Assembly: GCA_951799405.1 (NCBI GenBank)
Contig: OX637353.1
Span: forward strand, 12,338,001 to 12,402,000
Direction of reading: 5' to 3'
Length of the DNA: 64,000 nt
DNA from: Agapetus fuscipes
Lineage: Eukaryota > Arthropoda > Insecta > Trichoptera > Glossosomatidae
A program made the translations under genes and the position numbers. Shown piece after piece: positions 54,040-63,836 of the stretch. The stretch's first letter is position 1; each line of letters starts with the position of its first letter. Under the pieces are notes generated by a model that worked only from the letters and a program-made list of their open reading frames with translations, was not told where the DNA came from and made no database searches.

Positions 54040-54175
54040 AAGATGTGAATGTATACGAAGAGTGAGGGATATGAATGAACTGAGAGAAGTATGTATGTAA
54101 GTATGTCAATAAAAGGAGGAGGTTCTGTAGAGGTTCTGGCCAGCTTTGTAGGAACGGTGACAGCGTTTTACTTAC
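54040..54175 (+). pseudogene. RTE-B LINE 3' scrap
   Basis: gagtgagggatatgaatgaa, ctgagagaagtatgtatgta, then ggttctggccagctttgtag; matches the last codons of RTE-B. Confidence 0.5.
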
Positions 54176-54204
54176 GGTGAAACGTAAAATAATAATTAAT
54201 TTGT

Positions 54205-54415
54205 CGGTGGTAGGACCGAGGGGTGAGAGCGCATGTTCGACTAGCGTATTTGGAACCGGATAACGTCGGTTCGAATCCCGCGACGATAACTTCGACCCTG
54301 GTTCAACCGATGCTGTTGCATGCACACAAGCTTCTGTTTTCGCATGAAGACAACTGGCCAGGCAAAATAGGTTGGTGGATTGCATTCTTTTCCACAAATC
54401 TATTTAAAAAAGGGT
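54205..54415 (+). mobile_element. SINE-B copy, well preserved
   Basis: A-box-like taggaccgaggggtgagagc, B box gtcggttcgaatcccgcg, ttcgaccctggttcaaccga, gcatgcacacaagcttctgt, tccacaaatctatttaaaaa. Closest to a family reference. Confidence 0.75.
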
Positions 54416-55469
54416 AATTTTAAGGTACTTACTTAATACAAAAGTATTTCCCTTATCTACGTATCAGACAAAATAAGAGTTAACGATAATAGGGTTTAAA
54501 GAAAACCGAAAACCGACGTCATCTAACAATCCATTTGCGATAGTTCAAAACTGGATTTCCAATTAACCCCAACCACAATCGAAACATTTCGAGTGCAAGA
54601 CTAAGAACTTAAGTATCAAAGCTCCATACAAACATAAGTCCGTAAGCGCATTTACATTCCAAAACGTTTAAACTTAAACTGAAAGTTTCACCCAAAATTT
54701 ATTTGAGTCCAAAGAGGCGCTGCTTTCGTTAAGAGGCATTCTGGAGACTTGAGAGTTTGTAGTTTGGGGTACTGTGAACCAGTTCCGTCCGGCAATCGCC
54801 TTGGTAAAGGATTTATCATCAGTCTAATTGGTGTGGATTCCCGTTTGGAATCTAGGGCTTACTGAATGCACGCGATCCGTTGCAAGCTCGTGTAAGCCAC
54901 CAAGGAGAATGTATATGCCGTTTGCCTGCTGGGTAAGAAGCGGCAAGCCCGAATGAAATTGGATTACCCATACAAGATAATCTTCAGTTATTGGTTTTGG
55001 ATTTAATGGTATTTGTAAGTATTTAAAGATAAGCTGGATTTGTTTTCAAACGCTATGAGAATGGTTTTTATTATGAAAAAATATCGTAAAAAAATGACAA
55101 ATTTTAAAGTTTTTATGAAAATTCTATATGAAAATATTTGTTTGGATGAAAGTTGATTCATGTATTATTAATACACATTTAGATATGACAATGGGGTGAA
55201 TTATTGCAACAATGAAATTCAAACAATTTGTGAAAAATCTTTTCAAAAACTCGCTCTGTTCAATTACTGATCGGTTGTTCAATTTGTCGGTAATTTAAAA
55301 ATAATGGTGATAGGTGAATACAATTTTCACAATTCCATACCAGCCGAAGGATTTAAAGAGTGAATCAACATATTTTCATGGAAATAAGCGTAATTTTCGA
55401 ATGAAAAGTAAGCCATAAAATTGTGATAGAAAAGTGGAAAATGATGAACCATTCCCATTTCCATTCAGA
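54416..55469. other. Unassigned stretch
   Basis: GC-richer patch 54780-54960 without recognised motif; otherwise AT-rich. Confidence 0.35.
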
Positions 55470-55745
55470 TTCAATATTAATCTAATCTAATCTAATCTAA
55501 TCTAAGCTGCAAAGATATATATCATTTAAGATTTATATTAAATGCATTCCCACAAGCAGACATGTATAATTTCGCGCTAACACATGCCGCATGTGGACCT
55601 ACAATATAAAAACCCAATCTCAAATGAACATAAGCCTTGCAACTCTTGTCGTCCTTCCCTGAAACAGGGGTGACATTGGCAAAGTGAACCAATTTTTTTA
55701 CAGTATGGGTGGTCAGCCGCATAACAACCTATAAGTCAAGGAACA
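55470..55745 (-). mobile_element. RTE-tail element with pentanucleotide tail
   Basis: (aatct)n at 55477-55505 then aagctgcaaagatatatatc; body cttgcaactcttgtcgtcct, tgaaacaggggtgacattgg; 5' border ttccttgacttataggttgt reversed at 55726-55745. Confidence 0.75.
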
Positions 55746-55794
55746 TATTATTAACATTAATAACAATATTAATAATAATAATATTTGGTTGATT

Positions 55795-55880
55795 TATTCA
55801 GTGAGCACTGTTTTGTTGTGATTCACACCTCAAAAGCCCTCAGCAGGCTTGGGCACTGCCAATTCTCAAGCTAGATCTCA
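55795..55880 (-). mobile_element. SINE-A single-module 3' end
   Basis: ttcagtgagcactgttttgt, gattcacacctcaaaagccc and gccaattctcaagc, the reverse complement of the single-module end. Confidence 0.6.
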
Positions 55881-56109
55881 ACTCCCTACGAACAAACCCT
55901 TAAGGGACAATGTAACGTTATCAATGTGTATCATGTTAATAAGATATTTGTATGTTTGGAGATAAAATTTAGTAATTTGAATTGCTTAAAATCATCGATA
56001 TACATACAAAATAATTTCTTATATCGATGCTTAAAATCTATATAATTAAAAATATATATTAGAGCCCTTGACGTATGACACACGTAAAAACGGCACTCTT
56101 TTGATATAA

Positions 56110-56520
56110 TCATTAAATAATTTATGACTGACGACGCGACGTGCCAAAGAGCCATTGAAGGAAGGATGCTGGAAATTAGCCTCAGAGACAGGGTTCTAAA
56201 CCAGGAGATCCGTAGACGCACTGGTGTCACTGATGTCATACAGCGAGTGGCCTGCTTAAAGTGCAGGACCATGACAGGTGGCCGAAAAGGATCGTCTATT
56301 GGCGGCTTAGAATGCCCCAGGGGTGAGAGGGGAGACCCCAATTGAGGTGGCTGGACGACATCAAGGGAACTGCAGGCAGAGGACGGCTGAACACATCAGC
56401 CGATAGACAGAAATAGAGAGGGTTGGAGGAGGCCTACGTCCAAGATTGGTCTGAAAAAGGTGGACAAGGTAGAGAGGAAGGACCAAAAATAATTTTGATG
56501 TATTTATAAAAGGGCCAATA
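56110..56520 (+). pseudogene. RTE/BovB-like LINE, C-terminal end
   Basis: Starting near 56124, two frames together give QRAIEGRMLEISLRDR, LNQEIRRRTGVTDVIQRVA, then after a frameshift a WPKRI-like box, RWLDDIKGTAG and RGLEEAYVQDWSEKG. This is the characteristic end of the RTE/BovB-type ORF common in insects (SLRD-IRN-EIRRRT-VTD, RWLDDIK, W--L-EAYVQ-W). It is a different lineage from the 1001-residue copy. A frameshift and stops make it dead. Confidence 0.8.
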
Positions 56521-56916
56521 TAATATATTTAAATTTTACCTAAGGTAAAATGTAGCAATCGGCTTACATAAAGAAAAAAATGATCTGTTAATTAGAATCT
56601 TATCAAGTCCACTTAATAACTAAATTTAGTATTCTGCATAGAAAAACCGGGATTTTAAAACTTAAACAATCTTCAGTTTTGTATTAAAAAAATGACATAA
56701 TGATAAATTCTGCTTCTTTTCTTTCATAAAGTACCTAAAATAAAACACGTTAAATTATGAGAAAAGTTTTGATTGCAAGGTTGTAATTTTTTTCATGAAA
56801 AAAAAAACGGATAAAGCGTGTTAATATAATGAACTTTGAAGTACAAAAAAAATAATGTTTTGTGGTATATTAAGACCTTTATGAAGCTGAAGAATGTAAT
56901 GAGAGAATTTTTTTTT
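56521..56916. other. Unassigned AT-rich stretch
   Basis: Nothing recognised. Confidence 0.4.
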
Positions 56917-57444
56917 CAATAAAATAAAAATTGCTTTATTTTAATTCACATGAGTTTATTTTTGGACACGACCAGTTTCGGGAGAAGCAGTACCTCCCAT
57001 CTTCAGGTGTAAATAGAAACTAACACAGAATACAGAATTACGAAGCAAGGATTTAAATTACAGAAGGGGTGGGGGAAGGTGTATGTGGGCGGGGCGTGAT
57101 AGGAAACATAGAAAGTAGAGGTGAAGTGTTAGGAAATAGGATATTGTTTAGGAGATTATTTTCAGAATTTATATTTTTTTGGATTAATATAAATTCTGAA
57201 AATAATCTCCTAAACAATATCCTATTTCCTAACACTTCACCTCTACTTTCTATGTTTCCTATCACGCCCCGCCCACATACACCTTCCCCCACCCCTTCTG
57301 TAATTTAAATCCTTGCTTCGTAATTCTGTATTCTGTGTTAGTTTCTATTTACACCTGAAGATGGGAGGTACTGCTTCTCCCGAAACTGGTCGTGTCCAAA
57401 AATAAACTCATGTGAATTAAAATAAAGCAATTTTTATTTTATTG
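56917..57444. mobile_element. Perfect 258-bp-arm palindrome with two hammerhead-like motifs
   Basis: 56917-57174 and 57187-57444 are reverse complements with no indel and no mismatch that I could find, around a 12-base centre. Both strands therefore encode the same 35-residue opening (MGEGVCGRGV...) from 57292 and 57069, which is an artefact. Each arm carries a hammerhead-like motif (56966-57010 minus, 57351-57395 plus) whose 5' ends point to the centre. The arms include a GC-rich block (ggggtgggggaaggtgtatg). Near-perfect symmetry implies recent origin or gene conversion. The layout fits inverted pLTRs of a Penelope-like element, but no ORF is attached. Confidence 0.9.
57351..57395 (+). ncRNA. 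Hammerhead-ribozyme-like motif
   Basis: ACAC (57351-57354) pairs with GUGU (57392-57395) as helix I. CUGAAGA (57355-57361) is the core. One extra U, then GGGAG with CUCCC as helix II. GAAA at 57381-57384. Helix III ACUGGU (57384-57389 region) is self-complementary allowing G-U pairs, and the C before GUGU is the cleavage position. The mirror copy is at 56966-57010. Confidence 0.6.
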
Positions 57445-57652
57445 ATTTAAAATGAACTTTCACGAAGTAACTGCTGAAAATCTAGAATTTTTTTTTATTC
57501 AACTCTTTTACTTTGATAAAAAAAGATTAAAAATGGCATCCTTAGGGGTTCTTTGAAATAGTTTATTACCTACATTTCAACAAAGTACAGTAACAGGGAA
57601 TGGTTTATTTTGTAATTTACCGTCTTGAAATTTTTGATGTTTAATAAATAAA

Positions 57653-58127
57653 TACGTTACGCTATACGAATGCTACTAAGCTGCAAATAAAGGATGACTT
57701 CTTGCAACATTGTACCCCAAAGGGTCGCATGTGATGAGTGGAGCATATTAAACTCTACAGGTAAGGGGGTGGTCTGAGGGGGCTGATACTCATTTTTTTC
57801 TGAAGACTGATTAAACCTTGCTGGTATCTTCTTTTCGGTTTGAAATAAACACCGACACGGGAAATTATTTCGGTCCCTCTTGGCGGGGATCGAACCATTG
57901 TTCTCGCCACGGAATTCAAGCATTGTACCAACTGAGCTATCAAGCGCCAATTATCATGCCAAACCCAGTTGCTGTAAGGCTGGATGGATTTTTAGTGAAG
58001 TATCTTATATCAACCCAGCGAAGAGCATATTTGAAAACTAAAATGATATTTTAATTTGTACTCCGCTGGGTTTTGAACGTACAATTTTCCATTTACGATT
58101 GAGGAGTGTTACCACTACTGACTGGTC
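57653..58127 (-). mobile_element. SINE-A, dimeric, nearly complete
   Basis: The reverse complement begins gaccagtcagtagtggtaac, module 1 B box weakened (cgttcaaaacccagc), linker, module 2 gcttgatagctcagttggta with B box atggttcgatccccgcc, 3' body and the end tttgcagcttagtagcattc. About 475 bp. Confidence 0.8.
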
Positions 58128-58149
58128 AAATAAATAAATATTGACCAAA

Positions 58150-58405
58150 TCGCTGCCTTAGTTCTTGTTTACCGTATAGACCATTCAGCTAATTTTCCAT
58201 GAGCAATGTTTGCATATGTACTGGACCAATGTGTCTTATGAAAACAGGAAATTGATTTTAAAAATATTTAAAACAACTCTCACATTATCGAGTTTTAAGT
58301 TTTTTCTTAGCTCAGATTGTGTAGAATTTGATTCTTAAGACAACTGCATTAAAAAGTCACGTTTTACTGAATTGGTCTATACGGTAAACAAGAACTCGGG
58401 GAGCG
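58150..58405. mobile_element. MITE-1 copy with the longest inverted ends
   Basis: Left gttcttgtttaccgtataga and right tctatacggtaaacaagaac are perfect inverse copies (28 bp or more with extensions). Interior atgagcaatgtttgcatatg, gactcaca-like region and ctcagattgtgtagaatttg. Confidence 0.75.
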
Positions 58406-58429
58406 AAATAACATGGCCGATTTTCATTT

Positions 58430-58600
58430 CTGTAACTGTCACTGTAACTCTCTCGCCGTTCCACTAGGAGTGCTTCTCCAGAGCTGCCTCTATTTCTTCC
58501 TACCCTTACATACCTCTTTTAATTCATTCATATCCATCACATTTATCATGCACTTTATTTTTTAACGCTCGTTTTGATATTTCAATTTAGCAGTCTATCG
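58430..58600 (-). pseudogene. RTE-B LINE 3' scrap
   Basis: gtaactgtcactgtaactct (the CAGTTA-type tail reversed), gttccactaggagtgcttct, then tacatacctcttttaattca (ELK-V C region). Confidence 0.6.
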
Positions 58601-59354
58601 TTTCGCACAACATATTGAGTTTTAACTCACTCTCTTGTTTACTCTCCGAGTACATAATGCCGCCAAATCTGACGTAGCCTGTGCTTTATTAGATGGACAG
58701 GCCTAGGTCGAGGTGGCCCGGAGCAAAAAGGTCATCTCACATGACGTATGTTTGCCGAGACTCTTTGTCTACTAGCGAGGAGGGGTTGGTATGAGGCAAG
58801 AGCCAACAGACGGATATCCCTTAGACTGTGTGTTTATTTCAATATATTACGTACAACATGCACCCTTAAATGTAAACGTAAAAACTGATTGAAATTGATT
58901 GGAACCTGCTTCAAGAAAAAAATATAACTGGGGAGTTTTTAGGCGACAGCAATTTGATAAGGTATGTTTGGAATAAAACAGTATCGGTTCGATTCCTTCC
59001 AGGCCCTCCTGACGATAACTTTGACTCTAACTTATCAGATTGACCCCTTTAGTGCGTGTTTGTCTTATCTCCAACATAATATTGTAACGATTATGCTGTG
59101 TGAAGGAATATCCTCGAAGCGACTAGTGCTTCTAGACTAAGTACTTGTAACAATTATTATTATTCGAGAACAAATAGATAGATCCGTATAAGGAGAGCGG
59201 ACAGTCGCTTGCGGGCATTTGGTAATTCAGCACCGACCTGTAAAGTACTAACTGAAACATTGTAAAACAGAACAGGAAATAAATCTAAAATAAATAAAAA
59301 TCTTCGTTTTTTATTAAACAAGTTAGTTAAATCTATTGAACCTGCTAAAAACGG
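58601..59354. other. Unassigned stretch with SINE-B and MITE-1 scraps
   Basis: SINE-B-like cctgacgataactttgactc near 59009 and a MITE-1 end (agtgcgtgtttgtcttatct) at 59050. No gene recognised. Confidence 0.45.
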
Positions 59355-59490
59355 TACAATATGTAATTTCACATGAGCAATGTTTGTGTGTGTAATGGAC
59401 CAATGTGTCTTATGAAAACTGGACATTGATTTTAAAAACGTTAAAAAAAACTCTCAAATTTTTAATATAATTAAATAATTAGCTTAGATT
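59355..59490. mobile_element. MITE-1 fragment
   Basis: tgtaatttcacatgagcaat, ggaccaatgtgtcttatgaa, aaaaaactctcaaatttt; the right part is lost. Confidence 0.55.
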
Positions 59491-59499
59491 TTGTAAATT

Positions 59500-59675
59500 C
59501 AGGGAAGGCGGCAAGAACTGCAAAGTTTATGCTCAGGTGACGTTTTGTTTTTTTGTATGCACACATGCGGAATGTGTAAGCATGAACTTACATATTCCTG
59601 TCTGTGGGCATACTTACAATATAAGCCTTAAATGCTTACATTTATTTGCAGCTTCAATTGTAGATTATAGATTAT
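59500..59675 (+). mobile_element. RTE-tail element, 5' part missing
   Basis: tcagggaaggcggcaagaac, gcacacatgcggaatgtgta, tttgcagcttcaattgtaga. Confidence 0.6.
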
Positions 59676-59779
59676 AGACTGCCTTATAATTATTTCACCT
59701 ACCATAAGAAGTTACTCCCAATAAAATGTTTTATCTACGATTTCTCAAATCTGTGGATCAGCAGTTATTCAGTTTAACC

Positions 59780-59990
59780 CTTTAGGTGGCGATATATATG
59801 TACGACATAATAGAAAATATAGAAAAAATACGACATAGCAAGTATACACTCTGAACAAAATATGTGATGGATAAAATTCTTGTAACATGTGGACAAAATA
59901 TTCCTCGACAAAGCAAACATAGACAAAATATATGTGGACATAAAATCTATGGAGAAAATATGACGCAGTAAGTGTGCTCTTAAAACAAAG
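59780..59990. repeat. Weak 15-16 bp repeats, gacaaaatatatgtg type
   Basis: Imperfect units gacaaaatatatgtg, gacataaaatctatg, gagaaaatatgacgc and gacaaaatattcctc. Possibly related to the 15-bp arrays at the start of the window. Confidence 0.45.
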
Positions 59991-60160
59991 GAGATGTTGC
60001 CCAGACAGGGTTGAACTTTATTATCCACGTCCCAGCAATACGGCGTAATCTGATGAACTTGGACGTAAGAATTTTGCCAGCCCTGGTGCCGCATTAAGCG
60101 GCAAATTTTATGGTATTAACCTAATAGTATTTTTTAAGAAATCTTCTCAGAAATTCAGAG

Positions 60161-60640
60161 AATCTAGAGGGCTATGACACATGTTCGAGTGCCGCAGATG
60201 TGTGAGTGTTGATGAGGTGGCAATTGATGTCGTGATTATTGGTAGTGTTAGCTGCGTAGTGTTATGTTGGGTATTGTGTTGCCTTTGCTTTAAGACAGGG
60301 AAAAAAGAGGCGAGTATTTTTATGTACTTTTTTTAAAAATCGTCTGTTTTTTACTCCCCAGATTTAGAAAAATCTAGAAGGCTATGACACTTGTTCGAGT
60401 GCCGCAGATGTATGTGTGAGTGTTGATGAGGTGGCAATTGATGTCGTGATTCTTGGTAGTGTTAGCTGCGTAGTGTTATGTTGTGTGTTGTGTTGCTTTT
60501 GTTTAAAGACAGAAAAAAAAATAAGCGAGTATTTTTATGTAGTTTTTTTAGAAATCGTATGTTTTTTACTCCCCAGATTTCGAATAATCTAGAAGGCTAC
60601 TACACTTGTTCGAGTGACGCAGATGTATGGGTTTTGATTC
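60161..60640 (+). repeat. About 212-bp tandem repeat, 2.3 copies
   Basis: Copies start at 60161, 60371 and 60586 (aatctagaggg or aatctagaagg, then ctatgacac). Shared blocks are gttcgagtgccgcagatgt, ggtggcaattgatgtcgtga, gttagctgcgtagtgttatg and gttttttactccccagattt. The third copy is cut short by a MITE-1. Confidence 0.85.
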
Positions 60641-60895
60641 AAATATGATTTTTTAATAAAATGCCTTTAACAATCACATTCTATACGATATGAGTTAAGA
60701 TAAAACGTAAAACTCGATAAAGTGACAGTTATTTTAAATATTTTTAAAATCAATTTCCACTTTTGATAAGACACAGTGGTCTGGTACACATACAAACATT
60801 GCTAAAATCTAAATCTAAATCTAAGCTGCAAAGATATCTACATATGCTCATGTCAAATTACTTCTGATGGAGAAAAGACAAACAACAACTAAGGA
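60641..60895. mobile_element. MITE-1 with a nested RTE-tail end
   Basis: MITE-1 interior (cacattctatacgatatgag, gataagacacagtggtctgg, acacatacaaacattgct), then a 40-bp minus-strand RTE tail end at 60805-60846 (aaatctaaatctaagctgca), then the MITE resumes (gctcatgtcaaattacttct) to its end acaaacaacaact. Confidence 0.65.
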
Positions 60896-62154
60896 AACGG
60901 TTTTTTTTTAAATGAGACGTTATAGATTATACAAAGATCTATCGTTTACCCTGTCTGTAACAGCTTAGCCTTTCATTAATATTCCATCGTTCACATTTTG
61001 TGGATTATGTTTTTCACAGCAGCTTCGTCAGATTATTTTTAATTAAGCTCTGTCCGTCGTCACTTTGACTATGACGTGATAGGAAATTGGTCTAATGGAA
61101 GTAATTTGTTGACGCGCAAACCTGCCAGTGCGATAACGGATCAACGAATAACATTTAAGTACATTAACTCATCACTATGACGTATTAAATCATGCCCCTC
61201 CTGTCGTTTATAAAGAATTTCAATCAGTGTAAGTGGCAGTTCACAGGGTAATAAACGCATTGTACTGTTACATACGTTTAATTTATTTAAGAATTTGATT
61301 ACTTAATATGGTTCACACTTCAATTTATGTACGGGTGGCTTCACGGCTCGGGTATTAATGCGGTACTGACTCTCTAAAGCACTGGAATCCGTATTTATAG
61401 AGTGACACTTGTGAGGTGCGATTCATACAAAATACTCACCAAATAAATCATACTAATATTTATTTTTATTTGTGCTTTTTTAAGTAAAAAGAAGTCACAA
61501 TAAGGTTCCTTCATTCGTACAGCAACAGGACTTGCTTCAAAATTGACGCTTTTTGTTACGACGACCAAGCTTGCCGAAGGCTATTTATGTGTGATTCACA
61601 CGAAATCAGCACTCAAAAATCCAAACATCAATTTATAATTATGTTTTTGTAATGAAAAAAAAATTACATTTGTGAAGATGAATATTCCAAAGTTTTTTTT
61701 CATCTCAGTCCAAATCTAATTATTTATCTTTTTCAAAACAAAAAAAAGTGATAAAATATTTAGATGGAATTTTAGGCGTCTAGACTTTTTCATTACCAAG
61801 TCAGTTTTTCCTCGGATTATAAAAGCTGAAAATTAGAATAGAGAACCAAAGACGACAATGTAGGATTTTTTTTCAATACTAAGATAAGCATGTAGACCCA
61901 CACATTAGGTTATTTGTGATACCGTCTTTTTCAACTTCCATTGATAGGGTAAATTAAGGAACAGGTAAAAGATGGACAAAGAGGACCCTACAGTATGTCC
62001 TCGATGTCCCTGCTAGAAAACATAAGGTTTTAAAGACAAGCTTGTGAAGTGTGGAGGACCTGTGTCGTCCGGCAAAGGATAGAAATATAATTGCCGAGGT
62101 AAGAGGGACCTTAAAGGGCACATAAAGAAGAAAGAAAAGATATGAAGATGTTAC
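60896..62154. other. Unassigned stretch with a SINE-A 3' end
   Basis: 61500-61620 is a single-module SINE-A 3' end on the plus strand (tacagcaacaggacttgctt, gatgtgtgattcacacg-like). The remainder is unique, AT-rich intron. Confidence 0.4.
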
Positions 62155-62291
62155 CTGTAGTACATGACGCTGACGAGGGCATGGAGGAGCATGTTGAGGA
62201 GATGGTATCCAGCTGGCTGGAGACCGTGGAGCATGTAGTTCCATCTGAAGGTCACCACGGTCAGGGGTCTGTAGGATTTGTGGCTCTGCTC
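62155..62291 (-). CDS. TMTC-family protein, internal exon ([14 protein letters not shown] region)
   Basis: A 137-bp exon of a TMTC-family ER O-mannosyltransferase. On the minus strand it lies between an acceptor (ttcgtccacag) and a donor (gtaac), opens in phase 0 as [19 protein letters not shown] and continues through [18 protein letters not shown] to VMYY, ending with two bases (AG) that the next exon completes to arginine. [17 protein letters not shown] followed by HP-GYH--N-LLHA is the family pattern just after the first membrane segments. The [13 protein letters not shown] part is hydrophobic and likely begins a membrane span. GC-richer than the surroundings. Earlier exons lie beyond the window's right edge or are not visible; I saw none in 62292-64000. 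Confidence 0.88.
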
Positions 62292-62402
62292 CTGTGGACG
62301 AATGAAGAGAACAAATATTTAGTTTAAGCAAATAGTTATCTTAATTAAAAGATGAGTATGAAGTACGTCTTATTATATAATCCCGGCAGAGCACAAAAAT
62401 AA

Positions 62403-62770
62403 ACTGTAATGTTTTTAGGTTCGAAAAGTCTATAAATTAAAACACACAGGTATTCTTTCAGGATCTTTATTTACATTTAATTAATTTTACAAATTTACAT
62501 TTATTTTTAACTCTTTTTGGAAACACAAATTTATTTTTCACAGTTTAAAGTCGCTTACACTCTTCGAATCAAAGCCAACTATCGCACTGGCTTAGCACAC
62601 TCTATTCTCCGCCTTATACATATACTTCACAGACAGTACTTTCCAGTGACTAATTTTGCCAGCATATTCCCGCATATTCTACCAAGTTCGAGACTACAAA
62701 AGGATTATTTAATTTATAGATTTATTAGGTCTATTGCTACCTACGGTGTACACCTATATTAACCTACTTT
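62403..62770 (+). repeat. LTR-like repeat, long copy
   Basis: Begins tgtaatgtttttaggttcga and ends gctacctacggtgtacacct atattaacc; a partial third copy of the end follows at about 62792-62835 (actacctatgatgtatacct). About 230 bp in the middle, open for 81 codons, is absent from the copy at 47037. No protein motif recognised. Confidence 0.5.
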
Positions 62771-62838
62771 TGACATAATGCTATAATAACTATTACTACC
62801 TATGATGTATACCTATATTAATCTACTATTTACATTAC

Positions 62839-63045
62839 AATACCATTTATATTTTCCAATTTTCTCTTCGCTGGGTTGAAAAATTCATAAACCTTTACCA
62901 ATGACCGGTCACCAAAGGTCCATCTAACCTTACAGCAACTGATTCTTGCTTGAGAATTGGTGATTTGTAGTGACGACGGCCAAACTCATAAAAAGGTCGA
63001 TAGCTCAATTGGTACACTTTATGAGTAGCTTAGTTGCGTTGCGTT
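62839..63045 (+). mobile_element. SINE-A with module 2 deleted
   Basis: Linker cttcgctgggttgaaaaatt, tacagcaactgattcttgct, then gtcgatagctcaattggta runs straight into cactttatgagtagcttagt. The module 2 body and B box are removed, leaving its A box beside the terminal tail. Module 1 is also missing. Confidence 0.75.
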
Positions 63046-63374
63046 ATTAACCCTATGCATTGCTGTGAAAATATGCACATAAAAAAACGTTAGATATCAT
63101 GCTGCTTCCCGCGCTTTTTTTTCAGAGCCCGGAAAATGCATTCACCGCACGGCCCCCCAGGCTTCCCGCCTTTAATTGAGTTTTGCTAGTTGTGCAAGTG
63201 CATCCGCCATTAGACTAGGCCTCAAGCGAATATCATCCCCCCTTAAAACACTGATGCAATTTCGGCATTGCAGAGCATTTTTTTTTAAATATTCTCTGTG
63301 TGCATTGTTTGGAAGCAAATTTAGATCCAGCAAACGAAATGAAATTTAAAATGAGTTGTTTTTTTTTTTCCACG
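63046..63374. other. Unassigned stretch
   Basis: Nothing recognised. Confidence 0.4.
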
Positions 63375-63500
63375 AATGTGAAAGAAGAAATTGTATGAAA
63401 AGGTGATGGATTTGAATGAATTGAAAGATGTGTGCGAGGATACAAAAAAAAAATGGAGGCTCTGACCCTAGTGGAATGACGACAGAGTTACAGTTACAGA
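63375..63500 (+). pseudogene. RTE-B LINE 3' end
   Basis: gtatgaaaaggtgatggatt, gaatgaattgaaagatgtgt, aaaaaatggaggctctgacc, ctagtggaatgacgacagag and ttacagttacag at the end. Confidence 0.65.
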
Positions 63501-63752
63501 ATTAAATCTAATCTAATCTAAATCTAAGCTGCAAAGATATACCTGTATATCATTTAAGATTCATATTAACCGCATTCTCACAAGCAGACATGTACCTATA
63601 AGTGAACAATATAAAAATCAAATCTCAAATGAACATAAGCCCTGCAACTCTTGCCGACCATCCCTGAAACAGGGGGTGACATTGGCAAAGTGAACCAACT
63701 TGTACAGTATGGGTGGTCAGCCTCATACCAACCTATAAGTCAAGAAGTATTC
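63501..63752 (-). mobile_element. RTE-tail element
   Basis: (aatct)n at 63505-63525, body ctgcaactcttgccgaccat, gtatgggtggtcagcctcat, 5' border near 63745. Inserted directly beside the RTE-B end. Confidence 0.75.
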
Positions 63753-63836
63753 ATTCTCACATATATTTTAGGTACTATCTAGGTGTAAAAAAAATCAAGG
63801 AATTTTATTACTCGTAGAATTCTTTTTTTTTTCACT

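Larger units (their letters stand above)
37421..62154 (-). other. Intron of the TMTC-family gene, 24.7 kb
   Basis: Bounded by the donor gtaac at 62150-62154 and the acceptor ag at 37421-37422, phase 2. Family alignment from memory suggests the two exons are adjacent, with no residues missing between MYYR and MVSMF. The intron is filled with the elements listed below. Confidence 0.75.

Noticed and set aside
57053..57308. Two 79-codon frames with the same sequence on opposite strands
   Set aside because: A direct result of the perfect palindrome; no domain or codon signal.
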